A stretch of 64,000 nucleotides of DNA, taken from assembly GCA_949318235.1 (NCBI GenBank), contig OX439137.1, positions 24,830,922 to 24,894,921 of the forward strand, read 5' to 3'. How positions within the stretch are numbered: position 1 is the first letter of the stretch; each line of letters starts with the position of its first letter. Of the stretch, positions 56,383 through 64,000 are shown piece after piece. The DNA comes from Ecdyonurus torrentis (lineage: Eukaryota; Arthropoda; Insecta; Ephemeroptera; Heptageniidae). A program made the position numbers and the translations under genes. Below the pieces are notes generated by a model. It did no database searches and was not told where the DNA came from. It saw only the letters and a program-made list of their open reading frames with translations.

Positions 56383-56459
<77 letters not shown>
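56383..56459. repeat. (TA)n microsatellite, about 38 units
   Basis: Uninterrupted alternating TA over about 77 bases. Confidence 0.95.
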
Positions 56460-56462
<3 letters not shown>

Positions 56463-56578
56463 GTAAAAAAATGCAGTACTTAATTATTTAATAGCCGCAT
56501 TGCACATACAGTATACATGGTTATTATTATTATGCATATAATATATTTTTTAATAAACAAACTATATAGTACACTCTT

Positions 56579-57508
56579 CAGGGTCGGCCTGGCCAGGTCC
56601 GCTAGTCCGCGATTGCGGACCGGGCCCCCCCGGGCGCGGGCCCTTGCCGTGCCCACCACAACACTCCAATTAAAAAAAAAAAAAAAATGAAGGAAAAAAA
56701 AAAAAAAAAAAAAAAAAAGGAGAAGAAGAAGAAGAAGAAGAAAATTAAAAGGACAATTTCGAACTGATAAATTTTCTTTTTCTTTCAAAAGAAGATAAGA
56801 AATTACATCTAATCTTAAAATTCTATCCGCTTTTAATTTTTTAAAAAATTGCACTCCTATAGTGAACTCTATAGTTTAGTGGTCAGTTAGCAATTGTTTT
56901 GTTATTGTTCACCTACTTCATATAATTTGTCCTCCTTTATATTTTGGTAAAAATAATAAAAAAAAATGTGACTTTTTGATTGAACGGCGGGGAAGAAATG
57001 TGACTTGGTGCGGCAAGTGTGTCGGTGTGACAATACTAATTAGTAAAGATAAATTTATAATTAAATTATCGCTCCTAAATGTTTTCTAAACCAGAATATA
57101 AACACAATACTGGTGCACTGAAACATATACTCAGTCCGCTAGAAAAGAATTGGATAAGTGTGGAAATGATCCTAAACAAAGAAAGCTGTCGTTCTCCGCG
57201 TTTAAATAAAATAGTTGATTTTATTCAATTGTATTTTTTAATTTAAGCTTTTTTCTGAACACCATATTTTTCTCCATTATATTAGCTCATTTAAAAACAT
57301 TATAATGATTTTATTTGTAGTGTGCATGTCATAAAAATATCATACAAAAGTGAAGTATTTTAAGTAAATTCCTAATTAAAAGGGGGCGTGGCATCAAAAA
57401 AAATTTCCTGCGGAGCATTTTTGGGGGGCTTCGCCCCCAAACCCCCCTTTGGTCGCGGGCCCTATTGTAATCTCGCGGACCGGGCCTTTTCCTCCCAGGC
57501 CGACCCTG
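56579..57508. mobile_element. hAT element, non-autonomous, with perfect 8-bp target duplication
   Basis: 930 bp. Termini CAGGGTCGGCCTGG and CCAGGCCGACCCTG, with subterminal GCGGACCGGGCCC and CGCGGACCGGGCC; flanking duplication ACACTCTT at 56571-56578 and 57509-57516. The interior has a purine tract (56683-56745) and a 55-residue plus-strand frame at 57079-57246 starting MFSKPEYKHNTGAL, which may be a remnant of a transposase N-terminus but is too short to be sure. Confidence 0.88.
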
Positions 57509-58605
57509 ACACTCTTTTATATCAATAATTTTTAATTAAAACAAATAAATAGAATAAAAATTATTTACTGTAGTAAAGTGTGTATATATAGTTAAAAAAA
57601 ATCAATATTATTTTTATTTATACTCGCGGTTTTTTAAATTTTGCTGTAATAGCCTGTTGCATATAAGAGCATGTACCTACAATGTTGTGCTCCATGGTTT
57701 AAAAACGTGTTTTTTTTGTAGAAGAAATGTTTCCTGCGGAAATTATTTGATGATTATTTATTTGCATAATCTCCAAACATGTTTATCGTAGACAGAAGTA
57801 GCATATTTTGATGTTCTCTGAAATTAGAAAAATTACCAAAACTATATTTTTTTTATTAGACAAGAAAAAAATATTATCCTTTAATTATATCACAAAACAC
57901 TTGATGGGACTTGCATATATATGTAACATTATAGTTTGTCCCAAAACCCAACTGTGATCAGAAAATTTTATATGAACCCGCACAACATTTTCATACTAAT
58001 TTCTGCCTGTTTCTATCACGCAGATTGCATACTTTAGAGTTTTTTAAATCTCTCTGTTAACAATTATCATAAGTTTTGTAGATCCTATTTTGAGTTTAAA
58101 CATTAAAAAGAACGAATTGTTTCATGTTGTCTTTGGCTTCAGTAATAATTATTATTAATTATTTACGTTTATTATTCGCAATTATATTAACTGCCTGTTA
58201 ACTGCATTTGGTAGGTTTAAGATGTATATAGGGTTATTGTGTTTATACTGGAAGTGAAGTAATCACGCAATATGTAAAATAAATTGTGATGCCTCAAATT
58301 TATAATAGAAAAAAATATACTATTTGGGAACATACTATGAATACAACGAAAATACAAAAATTATTTTTTATCTTAATATTTCTGTATTTTATTTCATAAA
58401 TAATAAAAATTATATGGTGTGATAATTTTAATAAAATATAATCATCATTAAAGAATAATAATAAAAATAAAAATGGAAAAGAGAGAGAGAAAAAAAACAT
58501 GAAAAGTTTGTCTTTTTCCTCTTCTGCACGGTTTGATGCGTGCAGACGCTTATATATATATATACTTGAACGTATTTTTATTGATCTGAATTGAAATTCT
58601 AGACT

Positions 58606-58655
<50 letters not shown>

Positions 58656-59067
58656 CATACTTCTCAATCCACCCACCTACTTTTCGTTTTTCTACCAGCA
58701 AAAAAAAATTGTTAGCTCTCTTTTTCTCTAAAAATACGCACACTTGAAATAAGAAAAGGAAATAATCGCGATCAAATATAATATTCTATAGAGTTTAGGG
58801 ATTATTTTTAAGTCTTCAACATTATTTGTAGAAAAACTTGAAAATATAAAATGTTCGATTGATTGAAAATAATAGATGTGAAAGAAATTTTGGAAATTAC
58901 TGTTATAACAAAGTATTATTATATGTTTCTGTGTTGTCTGTTATTTCACATTTATAGATATGTTGGATTAAATTAACAATAATAATGGAGTTTTGTATTT
59001 TTTTTTCCGTATTATTATACAATTATTTGGCATATAGTGTAAAAATACAATTTAAATCCAACAGAGA
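57509..59067. other. Intergenic, AT-rich
   Basis: No gene recognised on either strand. A (GA)n microsatellite lies at 58610-58653. The 147-residue antisense frame crossing it is generated by the dinucleotide repeat. Confidence 0.55.
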
Positions 59068-59400
59068 ACTGTCTTTGTATGGCCGAGTGGTGAAAGAAGC
59101 TGACTCATAAATCTGTACTTTTCACCGAGTATAAGTTCGAGCCACTGCTAATTGTCAGTGCGTATACGTGAAGTGAAGTGTGAGAGAAAACAACACGTTG
59201 CACGATGCATATTTACATGCATTCCATGACGACGTACAGTATTCAGGAGGTGCATGATTGATGTGATTACACCGACCAGCCTGCCTAGAGTTTCCACGGT
59301 TTCTCTAGGATGCCATGGTGAATGTCGGGCTGTATATACTTAGGCCGTGGTCGGGACTATGAATTGGCGTAGCACAATAACACAAAATGCCAAAAGAAGC
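59068..59400 (+). mobile_element. tRNA-derived SINE
   Basis: TGGCCGAGTGG at 59080-59090 is a perfect pol III A-box and AGTTCGAGCC at 59134-59143 fits the B-box. The 45-base spacing and the CTGACTCATAAATCTG anticodon-arm-like segment make a tRNA-like head. A long non-tRNA body follows (to about 59390), ending near ACACAAAATGCC. The head is too diverged to fold as a functional tRNA. The 3' boundary is approximate and I found no clear target duplication. Confidence 0.65.
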
Positions 59401-59852
59401 CTTGAAGTGGGTTAAAGCAATTGAATTAACTTTTACTTAAAAAGTTTTATTTAAATAATTCATTTGTACAGCATTTTTCTAATTGACGTATCAAATTATA
59501 TTATATATAATAATATTAATTTTGCGCAAAACATAAAATTAAATCGCTTGGAATAAAATGTCAGGAAAACGAGAGATATAGAGAGAACAACAAAAATTTC
59601 AACTATTTTGAAATAAGAAAAGTTAAAAGTATATTCTATAGAGCAAAGTTTATAATATTCTTAGATATTTAAAATATAATAAAAATACCTTAATATATTA
59701 TTAAGAAGTAAAAAATAATTTCTCTAAACTTCCTCCAAAGCATTTTGTATTGATGAACTTTGACATTTCCAATACCGCAAGATCCCGGGCAAAGGGTTTA
59801 CATCTATACGTTCTTCTAGTTTTTTTCCTCTTTTTTTTTTTTTAACTTTTGA

Positions 59853-59888
<36 letters not shown>

Positions 59889-60432
59889 AATGTAATGAGA
59901 ATTAAAGTAGAATTTGTTCCATAATTAAGAATGATAATTTTAAACATTAATATTAATGTGTAATGTAATGGGAATGAAATTTTAACCATACCATAATATA
60001 CTATAGTACTACAAAATAATATAAGTATAATGTTACTTTCATGGTACAGTTAATACATTTAAAATCTCTATAGTGTAGCTGTAGCCCTTTAAAAATTACA
60101 CAGGAACGTATATACTTCTAGAGATCTAAATTATTGCAAGCGTCTAAATATGAGAAAATAAAAATTACTATGAACCATTTTTTTTTTAATATAGAGTCAA
60201 TATTTTGTTATTCAGTGCATGTAGACTTGCTCTGTTGCTCGAATAAATTTATAGATGAATAGAATTTGAATTTATAAGTAAAGTGTATAGCAATAAGAAC
60301 ATCGCAATTATTATTTATGTTATTTATTATTGTTTATACACAAATATACATGTATTTATTTCAGTTTATATTTTTAGTTCAAATAAAGGTATCGTGAATA
60401 GTAAAAAAAAAATGGTAATAACAATAACTTTA
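59401..60432. other. Intergenic, AT-rich
   Basis: No gene seen. T-run and A-run (59829-59842, 59857-59884) and repeated short AT words only. Confidence 0.55.
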
Positions 60433-60844
60433 TTAAGGGGGTAGGTGACCGACTGATATCTCGCAAACTAGGACGGTTGCGAATAATAATATTAAAAAAA
60501 CACAAAGTAAAGAAGAAATGTTACTTAAAAATTTAGTTACGTCTAACATGTGAAAGCACGATCAAATATTTAAGTTATTAGGTTATTACACTTTAAAGAT
60601 AACATGTAAATGTGGAAATTTAAATTTGAGCGAGAAATTTTAGTCAAATTAGAATCTTTTTTGCAATTAAAAATATAATCAAAAAATTTTTTGGTATAAA
60701 TTTTTTTTTTTTAAATTTACTTGATTTTATTTGAAAATTATAGTGCTTGTTTTATTGGAATTAAGTTATGTACAAAAAATTATTGGAAAAATATAGTTCT
60801 TCTTTTAGCGATTTCCGGTCCAAGTCTGTCCCCCACCGCCTTAA
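60433..60844. mobile_element. TTAA-flanked element with GGGGGTAGGTGAC termini
   Basis: TTAAGGGGGTAGGTGACCGA at the left is imperfectly mirrored at the right by CCGGTCCAAG...CCCCCACCGCCTTAA. Terminal sequence is related to 60979-61111 and 19654-19976. Non-coding. Confidence 0.5.
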
Positions 60845-60978
60845 GGCGTTGTGAGGGCATAACAGCCCCATTTTACAAAACGTTGACCACAATAGTAATA
60901 ACATTTTTAGCATCTGCCCCCCCCCCCCCTTCATTTAAAGTATGCAACTTTTGGAATTCATGATGTCACCAAATCTGT

Positions 60979-61111
60979 TTAAGGAGGTAGGTTAGCGTAG
61001 ATGGCAGCACGATATTTTTAGATAGGAAAACATTAGCTGTAATCTAATATGGTCAACTTTTTCTTATGGACATTTTCCTGTGCTACCATCTATGATCCCC
61101 TACCTCCTTAA
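60979..61111. mobile_element. 133-bp TTAA-flanked foldback
   Basis: TTAAGGAGGTAGGTTAGCGT at the left, ATCCCCTACCTCCTTAA at the right; inner GTAGATGGCAGCAC pairs with GTGCTACCATCTA, and GGAAAACATTAG partly with GGACATTTTCC. Likely a small TTAA-targeting MITE. Confidence 0.65.
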
Positions 61112-61226
61112 TAGAAATTTTAAATAAATAAAAGCGCGCTTTCTATACTACTGTATAATTTTTCTCCCCAGTTTTTGAGGGTACAAAAGAATTAAGAGAT
61201 AAAATATTTTTATAATATACTTATAA

Positions 61227-61445
61227 AGGCGTAGAACACCTTGAACAAAAAAGTTGCGTAATATCCTAACAAACCTGAAAATCAACGTTGATTTGGCCGG
61301 AGTCATTGATTTCTAATTTATTTTCCATTCACAAAATGCCGCTGCCAGTCACTGACGTCACAGCTCGCCCGATTTCCAAATCAACGTTGATTTTCAGGTT
61401 TGTTAGGATATTACGCAACTTTTTTGTTCAAGGTGTTCTACGCCT
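61227..61445. mobile_element. CRE-family MITE F, ATAA-flanked copy
   Basis: AGGCGTAGAACACCTTGAAC at the left, GTTCAAGGTGTTCTACGCCT at the right, flanked by ATAA on both sides (61223-61226, 61446-61449). The left arm reaches the TGACGTCACAGCTCGCC centre, so one CRE is retained; most of the inner right arm is deleted. Confidence 0.78.
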
Positions 61446-62744
61446 ATAAGTATATATATGTAAAGGTCCCATTTAGTGATTTATCATAATGCATCAATGC
61501 ATTATCATTATCATTTATTTAGTTTTTTGTTTATAATTATTTTTTTTAATTTTGTAAGTACAAGATCCTTTTAAAAATTATTGGATGTTCCCTAGTTTAA
61601 TAAATAAAATGAAAATTCCGAGAAATGTAATCAGAGTATAATTTATAATCTTCAGGTTAATTAATTTTATATTCATTTATATGTTGTTGTTTTTCTTCTT
61701 TTTATTAAGTGCATTGCTCACGTTCTACATAAAAAATCTCTTTTATTAATAAATTTAATAAAAAATATTTAAAATTTTATCATACATTATTTAACATATT
61801 TATTTTCACGTTTTGATGTATGGAATAACTGTAGTTGTTATAAAAAATAATACCAGAATAAATTTTTAAACATATATTTCATAAAATACATATGAAAAAA
61901 AATAAACTTTTATATTATTAACATCATTTTATCTCTCTTCTTTTTTTTTTTATATATATACATATTTTAAATTGAAATTTAAATTGCATTATGTAGTCTT
62001 TTTTTTCCCGTTGCTTACATATAAAATAAATATCTAAATTCAGAGTTCTTTTTTTTATATGTATATAAAAAAAGAGGTAAAATGTGTTAAATGTTTCACT
62101 ACGCACGTTTTCCTCTTTAAATAAACTTGTTTTTATACTGTTTTATTCTTTTAAACCAATACAAGTAAATAAAAGGAAAAATAATCGTTTTTCCCTCTCA
62201 AATGTGATAATATTATTGGAAAAAAGCAATTGTGAGTTCAAAAAAAATATTAAAATTTAAAGTTTCAATTTTTGGTGACCTATTTTATAGAATATTAAAA
62301 TTTTCTTTTTATAGACTTCTTACAGAAAATATTCAAGGGTTAAATATCTCTAAATATAGAATACGTGTTTTCCCGCATCATATTTGATATTATAATAAAG
62401 TTTTTTCTTATTAGCTACCATTGTTAAAATGCCAAGAAAAGTCACCTTTGAAAAAAAAAAAAAAAAAAAAAAAAATGAAATTAGCATTGAGTCTTATAGA
62501 CCTATAAACTTTCAATTAACGTAATTCAAAATGTAGCACTCCATATAGTTTTTACATATCTGAGCTCATATTATCGTACCAGATTTCAAAGAAATCCAAC
62601 CTAGATTATTACAATTAATTTTAAGATCAGCTCATTGCGATTGATTACCACTCTCCTTAATGTTTTTTATAGAATGAAAAATGACTTTATTTGCATGCTT
62701 TTATTATTATTATTATTATTTTTTTTTTTAAATAAACATCCTAC
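61446..62744. other. Intergenic, AT-rich
   Basis: No gene or clear repeat; A/T homopolymers at 61937-61952 and 62451-62474. Confidence 0.55.
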
Positions 62745-63879
62745 CAGACTTGGCCAGCGCTCTTTTAAAATGAGCGCGCTCACGCTCATCGCTCACGCTC
62801 ACGTAAATGAGCGCGCTCACGCTTTCGCTCGTGATTTTGCAAATGAGCGCGCTCACGCTCACGCTCATGAATTTTTTGAGCGCGCTCTTTTCGCTCATAT
62901 TTATATATTTCCCATTGGTGCATTTTATTCTTGAAGGCTTTTAATTTATACGTATATTGATTTTTATACAGAAGAGGACGAGGTAGTCGTTTATACATAA
63001 TATTATTATTATTCATTAAGTATGCAAGAAAAATAATAATTACAAAAAATAGCTAATTTTACACACAAAATTGCCTTAAACTACGTTTGTTCTATGCAGA
63101 GCAATGTTATTCATTACTCAAGAAGAGCATCGAAAAGCATTCAGAATGACGTAAGTTTAACACTTTACGTCGCAAAAATAATAATAAATATATTTTTTAC
63201 AGTCAGTGCCTAAACATGAACTTTCATGCTGGTCACTATTTGATTTAAACTGAGTAACCCCCCCCCCCCCTCCCCCCGTGAGCCTCTTTTAATCCCAGTA
63301 CGTTTTTTTTTTTTTTTTTTTTTTGCAAAATTTTGAATATTGCTATTGATGTCTATGGCTATAATTACTGTTGGTTTAATCACCATTCTGTGACAAAAAA
63401 AAGTGTCATCTGGCACTAACAAAAGATCTTCAGATACTTGTGTCCATTACTCGCAAAATGGTTAGGTGTCGCGACTTGCAGTTGAAAGTGGAAGGGGGGA
63501 AGTGAGTATGCACTTGAACTATACAATCATTCCTGTATTTTCTCTATTCATTGAAAAATGTTTTCTACTATATATTTTTGTTTTGTTATCATACTATTAA
63601 CTCTTTATTTCAAATGTAATATCTAGAAAAAAAATAAAAATAAAGAAAGCCTTTTATTAAAATAGTAGAAATGAGTACAAATTTCAAAGTAAAAAGGTAA
63701 AAAGGAGAAAAAAGTGAGCGGGTGAGTAAATAAAGAGCGAGTTCGCTCAACTCATTTAAAATGAGCGCGCTCACGCTCATGCTCATATTTACAAAAATGA
63801 GCGCGCTCACGCTCAACTCATAAAAAATGAGCGCGCTCACGTGAGCGTCGCTCAAACAAGTCGCTCATGGCCAAGTCTG
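62745..63879. mobile_element. hAT element with GAGCGCGCTCACGCT word arrays
   Basis: 1135 bp. Termini CAGACTTGGCCA and TGGCCAAGTCTG, 8-bp target duplication CATCCTAC at 62737-62744 and 63880-63887. Both subterminal zones (62757-62900 and 63715-63868) are strings of GAGCGCGCTCACGCTC, separated by spacers such as AAATT and AAAAT. The AT-rich middle has no transposase; a C-run (63259-63276) and a T-run (63303-63324) lie in it. Arg/Glu- or His/Ala-repeat frames here are array by-products. Confidence 0.87.
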
Positions 63880-64000
63880 CATCCTACCATTTTTATTTTT
63901 TAATATTATGAAGTGAAAGAAAAAAAGTAAGCACACTATATAAATTTTTTCCACTGAGAACACGAGAGTAAAATTAAAATCAGCTCTATCGTTTTTGTTG

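Noticed and set aside
56480..56854. 124-residue minus-strand frame
   Set aside because: Crosses the hAT terminus and a purine tract read as poly-Leu/Phe; no conserved domain.
58300..58743. 147-residue minus-strand frame
   Set aside because: Its core is the (GA)n tract read as Ser/Leu; the flanks are AT-rich and without homology.
59068..59150. Functional tRNA gene
   Set aside because: A-box and B-box are present but the acceptor and anticodon stems do not pair properly; a SINE head explains it better.
62635..63016. His/Ala- and Arg/Glu-repeat frames
   Set aside because: By-products of the GAGCGCGCTCACGCT arrays in the hAT element.

Overview
This is a gene-moderate, AT-rich nuclear window from an animal. 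Every protein-coding gene is split by GT-AG introns, and the six recognisable genes are all conserved metazoan families. The low GC content, modest introns and abundance of short foldback (MITE-like) DNA transposons suggest an arthropod, but I cannot name the species. A gene for U11/U12-65K (RNPC3) implies a minor spliceosome, which argues against lineages that lost it, such as C. elegans.

Layout, left to right. (1) 1-2137, minus: 5' part of NRDE2, running off the left edge. (2) 2695-5305, plus: ANKRD49, four exons. It is head-to-head with NRDE2 across about 560 bp that holds a 252-bp hAT-type MITE with three perfect TGACGTCA (CRE) sites. (3) 5306-9688: intergenic, with nested MITEs and a 1.6-kb element with 57-bp terminal inverted repeats ending about 155 bp before the next start codon. 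(4) 9689-14228, plus: RNPC3, seven exons. (5) 14229-19438: convergent intergenic region. (6) 19439-26424, minus: ICA1 (ICA69), ten exons. (7) 26425-32504: AT-rich intergenic, with MITEs and a LINE 3' fragment. (8) 32505-38864, minus: a 14-finger C2H2 protein, six exons. (9) 40642-51589, minus: SNRNP70 (U1-70K), ten exons. (10) 51590-64000: no gene found. It holds a word-array element with a 5S rRNA-like box, two hAT-type elements with perfect 8-bp target duplications, a tRNA-derived SINE and microsatellites.

I rebuilt exon joins by hand. For the five complete genes the summed exon lengths are exact multiples of three (195, 475, 518, 854 and 413 codons including stop), which supports the models. 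Two of the genes act in 5' splice-site recognition or its minor-spliceosome counterpart (SNRNP70 in U1, RNPC3 in U11/U12). NRDE2 is a nuclear RNA-processing factor. I see no operon-like arrangement; the only likely shared regulation is the NRDE2/ANKRD49 bidirectional promoter.

The least ordinary content is in the repeats. Several TIR elements have subterminal zones packed with one short palindromic word (ACGTA-type, CAAGATCTTGG-type, GAGCGCGCTCACGCT-type) around an unrelated core: a CpG-rich promoter-like segment in one and a 5S rRNA-like pol III segment in another. Two MITE families carry perfect CRE sites. The largest intron of the U1-70K gene holds a cluster of strong U1-type 5' splice-site sequences on the sense strand.
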